DNA of 64,000 nt from Pararhodobacter oceanensis (lineage in GTDB: Bacteria; Pseudomonadota; Alphaproteobacteria; Rhodobacterales; Rhodobacteraceae), in NCBI RefSeq assembly GCF_003076755.1, contig NZ_QDKM01000003.1, positions 310,001-374,000 of the forward strand. Reading direction: 5' to 3'. This document shows positions 7,834 to 17,434 of this stretch, piece after piece. A model generated the notes under the pieces. The model was given only the letters and a program-made list of their open reading frames with translations. It was not told the DNA's origin and ran no database searches. Position 1 is the first letter of the stretch. Every line of letters starts with the position of its first letter. The translations under genes and the position numbers were made by a program.

Positions 7834-7969
7834 CCGTGCATCGACAGGCCGCGGAGTGGCGATCACCCGTGGAACGAAGTGCTTTATGCCGGCAATCAAC
7901 TTCTCGGGCGAAGCGGCGCGCCCTCGGCAACCCAATCGCCAGTCCGGGGGGCGGCCTGTCGATGCACGG
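7834..7969. repeat. 19-bp perfect inverted repeat in a spacer
   Basis: CCGTGCATCGACAGGCCGC (7834-7852) is the exact reverse complement of bases 7951-7969. The arms enclose ~98 bp, and pairing continues imperfectly inward (GGCGAT with ATCGCC). It lies in the 590-bp gene-free stretch 7718-8306. Confidence 0.8.
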
Positions 7970-8237
7970 CGGCTTCGCCTTTGCTCCGTGCGGGCTCTTC
8001 GCCAACAATAGAGGCCAAGGTGAGCCGCGTGGCGCCAGTCCGCGGGGTGGCGATCCGACCGTGGAGCAGCGCGGTTTACGGTGGCTATTTCCGAGCGGCA
8101 TTCGAGCGGAGCGCCTTGACCCACCAAATCGCCAGCCCGGGGGGCGGACTGGCGATGCGCGGCGGCTTTGCCTTGATTCCGCGCGGGAATAAGACCCGTG
8201 CGGGTGCATCGCCGACAACAAAGGTCGAAGTGAGCCG
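7856..8237. repeat. Imperfect tandem duplication (two ~170-190 bp units)
   Basis: Unit 1 (7856-8027) and unit 2 (8047-8237) both run from GTGGCGATC to GTGAGCCG. Both contain an AATCGCCAG(T/C)CCGGGGGG block, then GCGGCTT(C/T)GCCTT, a CGCCRACAA(C/T)A block and an AAGGT run. Unit 2 also contains ATCGCCAG...CTGGCGAT. No credible protein runs through it on either strand. Confidence 0.75.
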
Positions 8238-8259
8238 TGAAGGTTCTTCGCAACAGAAA

Positions 8260-8283
8260 GGGCCGACCCCGCAGGATCGGCCC
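8260..8283 (-). terminator. Terminator of dapD
   Basis: GGGCCGA (8260-8266) pairs with TCGGCCC (8277-8283). On the minus strand it is followed by TTTCT. It lies 23 bp past the dapD stop codon. Confidence 0.85.
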
Positions 8284-8306
8284 GTCATTCACAACTGCTG
8301 TAGATC

Positions 8307-9134
8307 TCAGTCGCGCAGCAGCTCGTTGATCGAGGTTTTCGAGCGGGTTTGCGCGTCCACCCGCTTGACGATCACCGCGCAGTAGAGATGCACGCCGTTC
8401 TTCGAGGGCATCGAGCCGGCGACCACCACCGAACCCGAGGGCACTTCGCCATACATCACATCACCGGTCTCGCGGTCGACGATCTTGGTCGACTGGCCGA
8501 TGAACACGCCCATGCCCAGCACCGAGCCTTCGCGGACGATCACACCCTCGACAACCTCGGAACGGGCACCGATGAAGCAATTGTCCTCGATGATCGTCGG
8601 ACCGGCCTGCATCGGCTCCAAAACGCCGCCGATGCCGACGCCGCCCGAGAGATGCACATTCTTGCCGATCTGTGCGCAGCTACCGACCGTGGCCCAAGTG
8701 TCGACCATGGTGCCGCTGTCGACATAGGCGCCGAGGTTCACGAAGCTGGGCATCAACACCACGCCGGGCGCGATATAGGCGGATTTGCGCACCACGCAAT
8801 GCGGCACGGCGCGGAACCCGGCGCTCTGCCAGTCGGCGTCATTCCAGCCTTTGAACTTGCTGTCGACCTTATCCCACCAGCCGCCGCCCTGTGGACCGCC
8901 GGATTGGGCCTCCATATCCTTGAGCCGGAAGCCCAGAAGCACCGCCTTCTTGGCCCATTGATTGACATGCCAATCGCCGTTCTCCTGCCGTTCGGCCACG
9001 CGCAGCCCGCCGCCGTCCAGCGCGGCCAGAGTGGCCTCGATGGCGTCGCGGGTTTCACCCGTGGTGGCGGGCGTGATGGAGTCGCGCGCCTCCCATGCGG
9101 CTTCGATGGCGGATTCTAATTGGGCATTCGACAT
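8307..9134 (-). CDS. dapD: 2,3,4,5-tetrahydropyridine-2,6-dicarboxylate N-succinyltransferase
   Basis: A 275-residue enzyme of the succinylase branch of lysine and meso-diaminopimelate synthesis. It transfers succinyl from succinyl-CoA to tetrahydrodipicolinate. The N-terminal helical domain runs to ~100. After that come hexapeptide (left-handed beta-helix) turns such as [20 protein letters not shown] and [15 protein letters not shown]. The C terminus is [11 protein letters not shown], as in the family, and the length is normal. GGGAGAAG precedes the ATG. dapE, a later step, lies 5 kb away on the other strand, so the two are not co-transcribed. Confidence 0.96.
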   Translation of the reverse strand: MSNAQLESAIEAAWEARDSITPATTGETRDAIEATLAALDGGGLRVAERQENGDWHVNQWAKKAVLLGFRLKDMEAQSGGPQGGGWWDKVDSKFKGWNDADWQSAGFRAVPHCVVRKSAYIAPGVVLMPSFVNLGAYVDSGTMVDTWATVGSCAQIGKNVHLSGGVGIGGVLEPMQAGPTIIEDNCFIGARSEVVEGVIVREGSVLGMGVFIGQSTKIVDRETGDVMYGEVPSGSVVVAGSMPSKNGVHLYCAVIVKRVDAQTRSKTSINELLRD

Positions 9135-9237
9135 GGTTGACTTCTCCCCCGGGGCTTGCGTTTGTGCATTGGCCTATAGCGCCCGCCCGTCCATTGGGCA
9201 ACCGACGCGACGGCATCTACAAGCAAAAGGAGGCACT

Positions 9238-9684
9238 ATGTCGCCCACGGTTCTGATTTCCCTCTCTGTGGTCGCCGCTGCCGGCGCTGCGGTGGCGGTG
9301 CAAAGCATGGTGAATGCCGCCTTGGGACGCGAGATCGGCTCGGTGCTGGCGGCGGCGGCGTTCTCTTTCGGGCTGGGATTTGTGGTGCTGGCGGCGGTCA
9401 CCCTGCTGCTGGGCGAAGGGGCCTCGTTCACGCGGCTGCCCGCGGTGCGGATCCACCTGTTGATCGGCGGGATCTTTGGCGCCTTCTTTGTCTGGGCGAT
9501 CGCCTGGGGGGTGCCGACGCTGGGCGTGGTCTCGGCCTTTGCGGCGCTAATATTGGGGCAGATGATCGCGGCGCTACTGCTGGATGCCAGCGGCGCCTTC
9601 GGGCTGGCCACCTATGAGATCACCTGGCAGCGCGTCGCCTCGGTCGCCATGGTCGTCGGCGGGATGGTGTTGTCGCGGCTTTGA
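9238..9684 (+). CDS. DMT-superfamily small membrane protein (YdcZ/DUF606 type)
   Basis: A 148-residue integral membrane protein with about five hydrophobic helices. The motifs AVQSMVNAALGREIGS near the start and WAIAWGVPTLGVVSAFAALILGQM in the middle (quoted in part: GVPTLGVVSAF, LILGQMIAALLLD) are typical of the YdcZ/DUF606 family. These are half-size relatives of drug/metabolite transporters. The start at 9238 has AAGGAGG eight bases upstream; longer open sequence overlaps dapD antisense and is not used. The transported molecule is unknown. Confidence 0.85.
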   Translation: MSPTVLISLSVVAAAGAAVAVQSMVNAALGREIGSVLAAAAFSFGLGFVVLAAVTLLLGEGASFTRLPAVRIHLLIGGIFGAFFVWAIAWGVPTLGVVSAFAALILGQMIAALLLDASGAFGLATYEITWQRVASVAMVVGGMVLSRL

Positions 9685-9709
9685 CGGGGCAACGCGCGTC
9701 AAGGCCCCC

Positions 9710-10630
9710 TCAGTCAAAGGGATCGGGCGCGGGATTGGCGCCGCAGATCAGCACCGCCACACGCTCGTCTGGCGCCGGCACATAGGCGCCCGCGCGCAGG
9801 GCGGCCAGCGCGGTGGCGCCTGCGGGTTCGACCAGTAGCCGCGCCTCGTTCCACAGCGCCTGTTGCGCCTCGGCAATCGCGGTATCATCCACCAGCACCG
9901 AGGACACCCCCTGCGCCTGTGCCAGTTCATAGCAAATCCCGCCGATCCGCCGCGCGCCCAGAGCATTGGCGGCGATGCCCGAAACCTCGACATCCACCGG
10001 CGCGCCCGCCTGCAATGCGGCGTGCAACGCGCAGGAGGTCTTTGGCTCGACCGCCACCAGTTTGCGCCGCCCCTGCAACCACGCCATCGCGCCGCCGATC
10101 AAGCCGCCGCCGCCGACGGCAATCAGGATCGTATCGGCCTCGAGCCCCTGATTTTCAAACTCGGCCATACAGGTGCCCTGCCCCGCCACCGTATCCGGTG
10201 AATCGTAGGCATGGATCTGGATCGCGCCAGTTTTGGCTTCATAGGCCTGCGCCGCCTGTAGCGCATCGGCGTAGACACCGGGCACCACGGTCAGTTCGGC
10301 ACCGGTGCGGCGGATCAGGTTGATTTTGGAAGGTCCGGCCATTTCGGGGACGAAAATATGCGCTTTGATCCCCAGACGCGCCGCCGCATAGGCGACCGCG
10401 GCGCCGTGATTGCCGCCCGAGGCCGCGACCACCCCGCCCGCAGGGGGCGTGTTGGCGAGCAGCGAATTGAACGCGCCGCGGGCCTTAAAAGTGCCGGTGT
10501 GCTGCAATTGCTCGAGCTTGACCTCAACCGGCTGATGCCCGCCGCCAATCTCCAGCGTCATCACCGGCGTGCGGCGCAGATGGCCTGCGACCCTCTCGGA
10601 TGCGGCGATGATCTCGTTTCTCCAATCCAT
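9710..10630 (-). CDS. PLP-dependent threonine/serine dehydratase family protein
   Basis: A 306-residue fold-type II PLP enzyme. TGTFKARGAFN carries the PLP-binding lysine, SGGNHGAAVAYAA is the substrate loop, and AVGGGGLIGGAMAW binds the cofactor phosphate. It lacks a C-terminal ACT regulatory domain, so it is a short catabolic-type dehydratase and not the biosynthetic IlvA. Threonine, serine or hydroxy-amino acid dehydration is expected. The start at 10630 has AGGAGGG directly upstream. The frame extends to 10810 but would overlap the divergent LOG gene. A serine racemase or threo-3-hydroxyaspartate activity cannot be excluded. Confidence 0.85.
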   Translation of the reverse strand: MDWRNEIIAASERVAGHLRRTPVMTLEIGGGHQPVEVKLEQLQHTGTFKARGAFNSLLANTPPAGGVVAASGGNHGAAVAYAAARLGIKAHIFVPEMAGPSKINLIRRTGAELTVVPGVYADALQAAQAYEAKTGAIQIHAYDSPDTVAGQGTCMAEFENQGLEADTILIAVGGGGLIGGAMAWLQGRRKLVAVEPKTSCALHAALQAGAPVDVEVSGIAANALGARRIGGICYELAQAQGVSSVLVDDTAIAEAQQALWNEARLLVEPAGATALAALRAGAYVPAPDERVAVLICGANPAPDPFD

Positions 10631-10752
10631 GGAGCCCTCCTGTTTTTGCGGCGCTTCTGGCGGTTTGGTGATGATCGTCTTTGTGGTGGTGACTGGCGCT
10701 GCCCGCGCCACAAGGGTATTCATGGAGACGAGCAGAGAAAAGGATTTCCTCG

Positions 10753-11556
10753 ATGAATGACCCCCGCACCCATGCGTTACGTGACAGCCATCAGGACGTA
10801 GAAACCGCACGGCAGATCCCCGATACGCCGCAAACCCGCTCGCCCTCTTACCGGCTGGCCTTTGCCGATGACGATTTCCTGTGCCGCGACGAATTGCGGC
10901 CGGTGCGGTTGCAGTTAGAGCTGCTCAAGCCGGAAATGGCAATGAATGAGGCGCAGATCAAATCCACCGTGGTGCTGTTTGGCGGCGCGCGCATTCCCGC
11001 GCCCGAACAGGTGCATACCGCGCGCACGCCGACGCTGGCGGCCCTGTCGAAATACTATGAGGAGGCGCGGCGTTTCGCCTATCTGGTCACCGAGCATTCC
11101 AGCAAATCGGGCGGGCGCGAGAATGTGATCTGCACCGGCGGCGGGCCCGGCGTGATGGAGGCGGGCAACCGTGGCGCGGCCGAGGCGGGGGGCGTGTCGA
11201 TCGGGCTGAATATCGTGCTGCCGCATGAGCAGGCGCCGAATGAGTTTGTCACGCCGGAACTTGCATTTAATTTTCATTACTTCGCGATCCGCAAAATGCA
11301 TTTCCTGATGCGGGCGCGGGCTTTGGTGATTTTTCCGGGCGGGTTCGGCACTTTGGACGAGATGTTCGAATCGCTGACGCTGATTCAAACCAAGCGGATG
11401 AAGCCGATCCCGTTCTTGTTGTTCGGGCGTGAATTCTGGGAAAGCGTGATCAATTGGGAGGCGCTGAAAGAGGCGGGCACGATCTCGCCCGAGGATCTCG
11501 ATCTGTTCCATTACGTCGAATCTGCCGATGAAGCGCTGGCGATGATCAATCCATAA
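10753..11556 (+). CDS. LOG-family protein (TIGR00730-type Rossmann fold)
   Basis: A 267-residue protein related to lysine-decarboxylase-like LOG enzymes, which hydrolyse nucleoside 5'-monophosphates (cytokinin riboside phosphate in plants). It shows the nucleotide-binding CTGGGPGVMEAGNRGAAEAG and the family motif FPGGFGTLDEMFE. About 75 N-terminal residues precede the LOG fold, which is longer than the minimal family. AAGGA lies ~9 bases before the ATG, and a strong hairpin follows the stop. The bacterial substrate is uncertain. Confidence 0.88.
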   Translation: MNDPRTHALRDSHQDVETARQIPDTPQTRSPSYRLAFADDDFLCRDELRPVRLQLELLKPEMAMNEAQIKSTVVLFGGARIPAPEQVHTARTPTLAALSKYYEEARRFAYLVTEHSSKSGGRENVICTGGGPGVMEAGNRGAAEAGGVSIGLNIVLPHEQAPNEFVTPELAFNFHYFAIRKMHFLMRARALVIFPGGFGTLDEMFESLTLIQTKRMKPIPFLLFGREFWESVINWEALKEAGTISPEDLDLFHYVESADEALAMINP

Positions 11557-11560
11557 AACC

Positions 11561-11592
11561 GAACCGCGCGCCCTTCAAAAGGCGCGCGGTTC
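11561..11592. terminator. Bidirectional terminator between LOG gene and hybrid kinase
   Basis: A perfect 12-bp stem: GAACCGCGCGCC (11561-11572) pairs with GGCGCGCGGTTC (11581-11592) across loop CTTCAAAA. On the minus strand GGTTTTATGG follows, so it can end the kinase transcript as well as the LOG transcript. Confidence 0.8.
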
Positions 11593-11622
11593 GGCGGACT
11601 GCGATTACTTTGGGGGCGCGGT

Positions 11623-13824
11623 TTAGCTGCCGGTGGAGGCGCGCAATTGCACCACGCCGCCCGAGCAGCGGCGCCCGCGTTCGACGATGATCGCGGTCAG
11701 CGCGTCGCGCAGCTTGTCGAGTTGCAGCGGTTTGGTCAGGCAATCATCGAAACCGGCCTGCAGATAGGATTCCACCTGATGCGACATCGCATTGGCGGTG
11801 AAGGCGACAATCGGCAGCATCGTTGCCGGAGCCTTCGCCCCTTGCGCGGCGGCGCGCTCGGCCTCGCGGGCGCGGATCGCGTGTTGCACGGTGACCCCGT
11901 CCACATCCGGCATCGAGATATCGAGGATGATCATGTCGAACTCCTCGCGTTCATAGGTTTCTAAGGCCTCGGTGCCATCCGAGACCAGCACCGCGGCAAT
12001 GCCCAATTGGCCCATCATCGCGCCAAGGATCATCCGGTTGGTGCGGTTGTCATCCGCGGCCAGAACCCGCAGGCCCTTGAGTTCATCCGAGGCGCTGGAA
12101 ATCATCACTTTTTCCTGCACCATCTCGGTCAGATCGGTCAGCGGCATCGGCAGATGCACGGTCACCGTGGTGCCCTGATGCGGCGCGGATTCGATTTCGA
12201 TACTGCCCCCCATCATATCCACCAGCCGCTTGACGATCGGCATGCCCAGACCGGTGCCGCCAAAGCGCCGCGCGATCGAACTGTCGGCCTGACCGAAGTC
12301 CTCGAACACCTGCTCCATCTCTTCGATGGTCATGCCGATGCCGGTATCTTTCACCGCCAGTGACAGGGCGCTGCGCTTGGTGCAATCGATCTGCACATGC
12401 ACATTGCCCTCTTCGGTGAATTTGATCGCATTCGAGATCACGTTATGCATGATCTGCAAAATCCGGTGCGAGTCGCCCAACCGGTTGCCTTTGGCATCGC
12501 CCTTGACCGAGACGCTGAACGACAGTTGTTTCTCGGAGGCCTTCAGCGTGTGCACCGCTTCGATCCGTTGTGCCAGATCACTGGGGACGAAGGGCACGGC
12601 TTCGATCACCATCTGGTCGGCTTCAATTTTTGACATATCCAACAAATCATTGATAATGCTCAATAAGAGCGCTCCGGAATCATGCATAATCTTGATCATA
12701 CGCAGCTGGTCCGCGTCAGAGATCAATTGCTCGAGGACTTCTGCGACACCCAGAACACCGTTCAACGGCGTGCGCATTTCGTGGCTCATCTTGGCAAGGA
12801 AATTCGACTTCGCTTCATTCGCCCGATGCGCCTGTTCCAGCGCGTCTTCGCGGGCTTTCTCGGCGGCGACCTGCTCGGTGACATCGAGGATCGCATAGAC
12901 CACGCGCGCCTGGGTTCCGGCCTCGGCCCGCACCGGCGCCGCATGCACCGAGCAATAGCGCTGTTCACCATCGCGTTTGATCGAGAACCGCTCGCCAACC
13001 CTGGCCGAGCCCGAGGACAGCACCCGGTCAAAGGGCGTTTCACCGGCGGCAAAGGGTTTGCCGTCCATCCGCGTGTATTTCCAACCCGGATCATCATGCG
13101 CCACGCCGATCATCTGCTCGCGCGAGGTGCCAAAGATCATCTCGGCGGCGCCATTGGCAAAACGAATCACCCCGGCGTCATCAAGCACGATCACGCCCAT
13201 CGCCGAGGTCGCCAGAATGCTGGCCAGAAACGCCCGCTCTTCGGCGAGATCGCTCTGCGCCTTACGCGCCTCCATATCCTTGTCGCGGCGCACCAGAATG
13301 GTGCAGATCACATCGGCCACGGATTGCAGCAAATAGACTTCGCCGGGCAAGAAGGCATGGGTGTTTTTCACCCCGTCAAAACCGACGAACCCGTAGGTCC
13401 GCCCGTCCCAGCGCATCGGCACCAGCAGGATCGAGCGAATCGCCTGCGCCTCAAGCAACTCGCGCGAGGGCGAGCCTTCGGGCAGCCCCGAGACATCCGG
13501 CACATAGAAATGTTCGCCGTGATTGTTGATCGGCTCGACGCTGGGCCCGAGCATTTCCATCGGCAGCGCCTGCAGATGCTCTTTCATCGGCTCGGTTTCA
13601 CCGGCGCACCACTCATGGGTGTTGTCGGTCACATCGCCGGCCTCGGCATGCACAAACACATAGGCCCGATCGCGGACACAATATTCGCCCAGCCGCGCAA
13701 TCGCATGTTCGATCGCGGCGTCAGTGTCATCAATCGGCGCATGCAACAGGTCGTTGAGGATCTCAACCACGAGCGCTTGGATGCGCGTCAGTCGCGTTTC
13801 ATTGTTGATGTTCTCTTGCTGCAT
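11623..13824 (-). CDS. Soluble hybrid sensor histidine kinase (GAF-PAS-HisKA-HATPase-REC)
   Basis: A 733-residue kinase without membrane segments. Domains in order: GAF ~25-180 (SILLVPMRWDGRTYGFVGF); PAS ~195-320 (GVIVLDDAGVIRFANGAAE); HisKA with phospho-acceptor His348 in KMSHEMRTPLNGVLG; HATPase with NVISNAIKF, DTGIGM and GGTGLGMPIVKRL; and a C-terminal receiver ~585-720 with D591/D592, phospho-acceptor Asp635 (ILDISMPD) and Lys698 (CLTKPL). All key residues are present. It therefore senses a cytosolic signal. No response regulator or Hpt gene is adjacent, so its output partner is elsewhere. Confidence 0.93.
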   Translation of the reverse strand: MQQENINNETRLTRIQALVVEILNDLLHAPIDDTDAAIEHAIARLGEYCVRDRAYVFVHAEAGDVTDNTHEWCAGETEPMKEHLQALPMEMLGPSVEPINNHGEHFYVPDVSGLPEGSPSRELLEAQAIRSILLVPMRWDGRTYGFVGFDGVKNTHAFLPGEVYLLQSVADVICTILVRRDKDMEARKAQSDLAEERAFLASILATSAMGVIVLDDAGVIRFANGAAEMIFGTSREQMIGVAHDDPGWKYTRMDGKPFAAGETPFDRVLSSGSARVGERFSIKRDGEQRYCSVHAAPVRAEAGTQARVVYAILDVTEQVAAEKAREDALEQAHRANEAKSNFLAKMSHEMRTPLNGVLGVAEVLEQLISDADQLRMIKIMHDSGALLLSIINDLLDMSKIEADQMVIEAVPFVPSDLAQRIEAVHTLKASEKQLSFSVSVKGDAKGNRLGDSHRILQIMHNVISNAIKFTEEGNVHVQIDCTKRSALSLAVKDTGIGMTIEEMEQVFEDFGQADSSIARRFGGTGLGMPIVKRLVDMMGGSIEIESAPHQGTTVTVHLPMPLTDLTEMVQEKVMISSASDELKGLRVLAADDNRTNRMILGAMMGQLGIAAVLVSDGTEALETYEREEFDMIILDISMPDVDGVTVQHAIRAREAERAAAQGAKAPATMLPIVAFTANAMSHQVESYLQAGFDDCLTKPLQLDKLRDALTAIIVERGRRCSGGVVQLRASTGS

Positions 13825-14142
13825 AGCTGACCTTTTACTCGCCTTGTATCACTGGATGCTCTCGTTACACGCGCGACGTTTCATCATCAGACGCACCCTA
13901 GGTTAGCCTAAATCTGGTTAAGGTTTAGTTCCCAACTTTGGCCAATCTATGACAAAAGGCGGTTTTGTGTCAGGCAGGCGCAAAGTGTGACCGGAGTTTC
14001 GACCGGGGTCAATGCATCTGCACCCATCATCTGGCCCGCGCAACTGGCCCGCTCATCTGGCCGCCCGCAACTTGCGGGTTGCGCGCGGCTCGATTAGCAC
14101 GGGTCTGCACCTGCCTCCACCGCTTTCAACAAGGATGCCGCC
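13825..14142. other. 318-bp intergenic region between divergent kinase and dapE genes
   Basis: No convincing gene. Bases 13895-13940 are AT-rich compared with the surroundings (GGTTAGCCTAAATCTGGTTA) and could hold promoters for the divergent genes. A short palindrome, CCCGCAACTTGCGGG, and three CATCTGGCC-like words lie at 14025-14080. Confidence 0.4.
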
Positions 14143-15318
14143 ATGACTGCCGCCGCGCCCCGCCACACCGTCGATCCCGTCGCGCTTACCGTTGATCTGA
14201 TCCGCTGCCCCTCGGTCACCCCTGTCGAGGGCGGCGCGCTGGTGCTGCTGGCGCAGGTGCTGACCGAGGCGGGGTTTACCTGCACGCGGGTGGATCGCGG
14301 CGAGACCTCCAATCTCTTTGCCCGCTGGGGGACGAAAGGCGCGAATAAAAGCCTCGGGTTCAATGGCCATACCGACGTGGTGCCCACCGGTGATGCGACG
14401 CTCTGGCGGTTTGATCCGTTCAGCGCCACGCTGGCCGAGGGGCGGCTGTGGGGGCGTGGCGCTTGCGATATGAAGTCCGGCGTCGCGGCCTTTGTCGCCG
14501 CCGCCTGCGATTTCGTGCGCGAGACGCCGCCCGATGGCGCGGTGATCCTGACCATCACCGGCGATGAAGAGGGCGATGCGACCGATGGCACGGTGGCGCT
14601 TTTGGACTGGATGGCGCAAGAGGGCGAGCAGATGAGCCATTGCCTGGTCGGCGAGCCCACCTGCCCCGAGGTGATGGGCGAGATGATCAAGATCGGACGC
14701 CGCGGATCGATGACGGTGACGCTGACGGCGACGGGCAAACAGGGCCACGCGGCCTATCCGCACCGCGCGAAAAACCCGCTGCCGGCGCTGGTTGCGCTGC
14801 TTGATCAACTGGCGCGGCACCAGCTTGATGAGGGCAATGAGAATTTCGACGCCTCAACCTTGGCGCTGACCACGATCGACACTGGCAATCCGGCCAGCAA
14901 TGTGATCCCCGCCAGCAGCCGCGCGGTGCTCAACATCAGGTTCAATGATCTACACAGCGGCGAGAGCCTCAGCCAATGGGTGCGCGCGCAGGCCGATGCC
15001 GTGGCCGCCGAGACCGGCATTGCTTTCGATCTGCAGATCAAGATCTCCGGCGAGAGTTTCGTCACCGAACCGGGCCGGTTCACCGATCTGGTTGCAGGTG
15101 CGGTGCAGGCCGAAACCGGCCGCACACCGGTGCTGTCCACCTCGGGCGGCACCTCGGACGCGCGGTTTGTGAAATCCCATTGCCCGGTGGTCGAGGTCGG
15201 GCTGGTTGGCGACAGCATGCATCAAACCGACGAGAATGTGCGCGTCGATCACGTCCATCAACTCAAAGCGATTTACAGCCGCATCTTGGCTGACTATTTC
15301 GCGGATAACAGCGCCTGA
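14143..15318 (+). CDS. dapE: Succinyl-diaminopimelate desuccinylase
   Basis: A 391-residue M20-family metallohydrolase that cleaves N-succinyl-LL-2,6-diaminopimelate to LL-diaminopimelate and succinate. Metal ligands are visible: [10 protein letters not shown] (His76, Asp78), [11 protein letters not shown] (bridging Asp) and [11 protein letters not shown] (general base Glu and ligand Glu). The lid-domain histidine is in [16 protein letters not shown]. The C-terminal ligand His is in [10 protein letters not shown]. Length is normal. AAGGA precedes the ATG. Confidence 0.96.
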   Translation: MTAAAPRHTVDPVALTVDLIRCPSVTPVEGGALVLLAQVLTEAGFTCTRVDRGETSNLFARWGTKGANKSLGFNGHTDVVPTGDATLWRFDPFSATLAEGRLWGRGACDMKSGVAAFVAAACDFVRETPPDGAVILTITGDEEGDATDGTVALLDWMAQEGEQMSHCLVGEPTCPEVMGEMIKIGRRGSMTVTLTATGKQGHAAYPHRAKNPLPALVALLDQLARHQLDEGNENFDASTLALTTIDTGNPASNVIPASSRAVLNIRFNDLHSGESLSQWVRAQADAVAAETGIAFDLQIKISGESFVTEPGRFTDLVAGAVQAETGRTPVLSTSGGTSDARFVKSHCPVVEVGLVGDSMHQTDENVRVDHVHQLKAIYSRILADYFADNSA

Positions 15319-15331
15319 CCCGCCCCCACTT

Positions 15332-15411
15332 TATGCCTTAAATATCCTGGGGTGCCGCGGCCTTGCGCAGGCAAGGCGGCGGTAGGCCGCAGGCCGAAGG
15401 GGCAACGCCCC
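15332..15411 (+). repeat. ATATCC/GGGG-hairpin dispersed repeat, copy a
   Basis: TATGCCTTAAATATCCTGGG begins 14 bp after the dapE stop. The copy ends with the hairpin GGGGCAACGCCCC (15399-15411). GGCCGCAGGCC lies between. Confidence 0.7.
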
Positions 15412-15433
15412 TACAATCTTGGCAATAAGCAAC

Positions 15434-15455
15434 AAGCGCGCCCTTGGGCGCGCTT
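15434..15455. terminator. Terminator between dapE and lexA
   Basis: A perfect 10-bp stem: AAGCGCGCCC (15434-15443) pairs with GGGCGCGCTT (15446-15455). TTTCC overlaps the plus-strand side. It sits between two convergent genes and can serve both. Confidence 0.75.
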
Positions 15456-15491
15456 TCCGTTTGATAACTCGGGGTCCGCCGGTCCGGCAGA

Positions 15492-16184
15492 TCAATAGCT
15501 GCGGATCAAGCCGACCAGACGGCCCTGCACTTTCACCTGATCGTCGCGCAAAACGCGGGTTTCATAGGCCGGATTGGCCGCTTCCAGCGCGATCATCCCG
15601 CGCATCCGGCGGAACCGTTTGAGCGTCGCTTCCAGCCCTTCGACCAAGGCGACCACGATATCGCCGTTGTCGGCGGTGGTCTGTTCGCGGATCACCACGA
15701 TATCGCCGTCATTGATCCCCGCCTCGATCATCGAATCGCCGTGCACCTCGAGCGCGTAATGTTCGCCATTGCCCGACAGCATTGACCCCGGCACCGCCAC
15801 ATGATGCGAGATTTCCGAGATCGCCTCGATCGGGGTGCCGGCCGCGATCCGCCCCATCACCGGCAGTTCCAAAGCGTGGATCTGCTGCACCTTAATTGCA
15901 TTGCGCGGGGCTTGCGGCTGCGCCTGCGCCCCACCATCGATCACCGTTGCGACATGCGCGGCATCGGCGCCACCGGGCATCCGCACCACTTCGATGGCGC
16001 GCGCGCGATGCGGCAAGCGGCGGATAAAGCCGCGCTCTTCCAAGGCGGTGATCAGCCGGTGGATACCGGATTTCGACCGCAGGTTCAGCGCGTCTTTCAT
16101 CTCATCAAAGGAAGGTGGCACGCCGTCACGCTTTACGCGGGCGTCGATCAGTTCCAAAAGCTCGAGCTGCTTGCGGGTGAGCAT
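15492..16184 (-). CDS. lexA: LexA repressor / autoprotease
   Basis: A 230-residue SOS regulator. The N-terminal winged helix has [20 protein letters not shown]. The self-cleavage site is Ala115-Gly116 in [10 protein letters not shown]. The catalytic dyad is Ser151 ([10 protein letters not shown]) and Lys189 (LEATLKRF). It represses DNA-damage genes until RecA-stimulated self-cleavage. Two overlapping SOS boxes lie in its upstream region. It is the last gene after trpC-moaC-moeA, with a 77-bp gap that lets it be transcribed separately. Confidence 0.97.
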   Translation of the reverse strand: MLTRKQLELLELIDARVKRDGVPPSFDEMKDALNLRSKSGIHRLITALEERGFIRRLPHRARAIEVVRMPGGADAAHVATVIDGGAQAQPQAPRNAIKVQQIHALELPVMGRIAAGTPIEAISEISHHVAVPGSMLSGNGEHYALEVHGDSMIEAGINDGDIVVIREQTTADNGDIVVALVEGLEATLKRFRRMRGMIALEAANPAYETRVLRDDQVKVQGRLVGLIRSY

Positions 16185-16212
16185 GCGATCCTCCCTACGA
16201 TAAACCGTAAAA

Positions 16213-16238
16213 GTTCACCTTAAGTTCTATGGACGTTC
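16213..16238. promoter_or_regulatory. Double LexA operator (SOS box)
   Basis: GTTC occurs at 16213, 16224 and 16235, so two overlapping GTTC-N7-GTTC sites are present with an exact 11-bp period (one helical turn). This is the alphaproteobacterial SOS box. It lies 29-54 bp upstream of the lexA start, as expected for autoregulation. Confidence 0.85.
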
Positions 16239-16261
16239 TTTTCACCTGTCAACCGTGCAAT

Positions 16262-17434
16262 TCACAGCGGCAGATAGCGCACCTCATGCCCCTCGGGCCG
16301 CGCGGGATCATGCTGCGGGCGGATCAACAGCGCATCGGCCCCCGCCAGCACGCCGATTAGCGCGCTGTCCTGACTGCTCACCGGCCGGATGCGCCCGCCG
16401 GGTTCCAGCACCGCGCGCATGTAATGGCTGCGCGGCCCATTGGCGGCAACGGGTTCGGAAAGAACCGCGCTCTGGGTGGCGGCGGGATAGCAGCCCAGCC
16501 CTTGCAGCGCGCGCAGGGCTGGCAGCAAGAACAGATGCGCGCAGACCAGCGCCGAGACCGGATTGCCCGGCAGCCCCATCATCAGCGCATCGAAAAGCCT
16601 CCCCGCCATGAAGGGTTTTCCGGGCCGCATGGCGATTTTATAGAACGCCCGCTCGGCGCCCAGCGCTTCGGTGACCGGCGCCACCAGATCGTGATCGCCG
16701 ACCGAGGCGCCGCCCAGCGTCACGATCACGTCGCAGCCGCGCGCCAGTTTCAGCACTTCGGTCAATTGCTCGACCGAATCGCGTGCGATGGGCAGCACAC
16801 GGGCCTCGCCGCCCTCGGCCTCGACCATCGCCTTGAGCGCAAACACCGAGGAGGCCACGATCTGGTCGGGCCGCGGGTCTTCGCCGGGCATGATCAACTC
16901 GTCGCCGGTGGCGATCAGCGCCACGCGCGGGCGGCGGAACACCGGCACTTCGGCGATATTCATTGCCGCCAAGAGCCCGAGGTCCACCGGCCGCAACCGC
17001 CGAGGTGCGCTGATCACATCGCCCTTGCGAAAATCACCGCCGGCGGGGCGGATATTCTGGCCCGCGCCCAACTCGGGGCGGATGGTGATCTGGTCGCCTT
17101 CGCGGGTCACATCCTCTTGGATCACCACGTGATCGACGCCCTCGGGCACTGGCGCGCCGGTGAAAATCCGCAGCGCCTGCCCCTCCGCGACGCCACCGGC
17201 AAAGGCATTCCCCGCGCCCGCCTCGCCGATCACAGTGAATGTCTGGCCAACCGCGACCGGCCCTTTGACCCCGTAGCCATCCATCGCCGATCCGGCAAAG
17301 GGCGGCTGGTCACGCTGCGCGGTCACCGGCTCGGCGAGCACCCGACCGGCGGCCTCGATCAGCGGCACGGTCTCGATCTCCAGCGGGGTGCAGAGGGTGA
17401 ATACGCGGCTGAGGGCGTCTTCTACGGAAATCAT
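16262..17434 (-). CDS. moeA: Molybdopterin molybdotransferase
   Basis: A 390-residue enzyme that inserts molybdate into adenylylated molybdopterin, the last general step of molybdenum cofactor synthesis. It begins with [10 protein letters not shown], followed by [29 protein letters not shown] and the MPT-binding segment [14 protein letters not shown] are present, as are [10 protein letters not shown] and [11 protein letters not shown]. Length is normal. Its ATG overlaps the moaC stop by 4 bp. Confidence 0.96.
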   Translation of the reverse strand: MISVEDALSRVFTLCTPLEIETVPLIEAAGRVLAEPVTAQRDQPPFAGSAMDGYGVKGPVAVGQTFTVIGEAGAGNAFAGGVAEGQALRIFTGAPVPEGVDHVVIQEDVTREGDQITIRPELGAGQNIRPAGGDFRKGDVISAPRRLRPVDLGLLAAMNIAEVPVFRRPRVALIATGDELIMPGEDPRPDQIVASSVFALKAMVEAEGGEARVLPIARDSVEQLTEVLKLARGCDVIVTLGGASVGDHDLVAPVTEALGAERAFYKIAMRPGKPFMAGRLFDALMMGLPGNPVSALVCAHLFLLPALRALQGLGCYPAATQSAVLSEPVAANGPRSHYMRAVLEPGGRIRPVSSQDSALIGVLAGADALLIRPQHDPARPEGHEVRYLPL

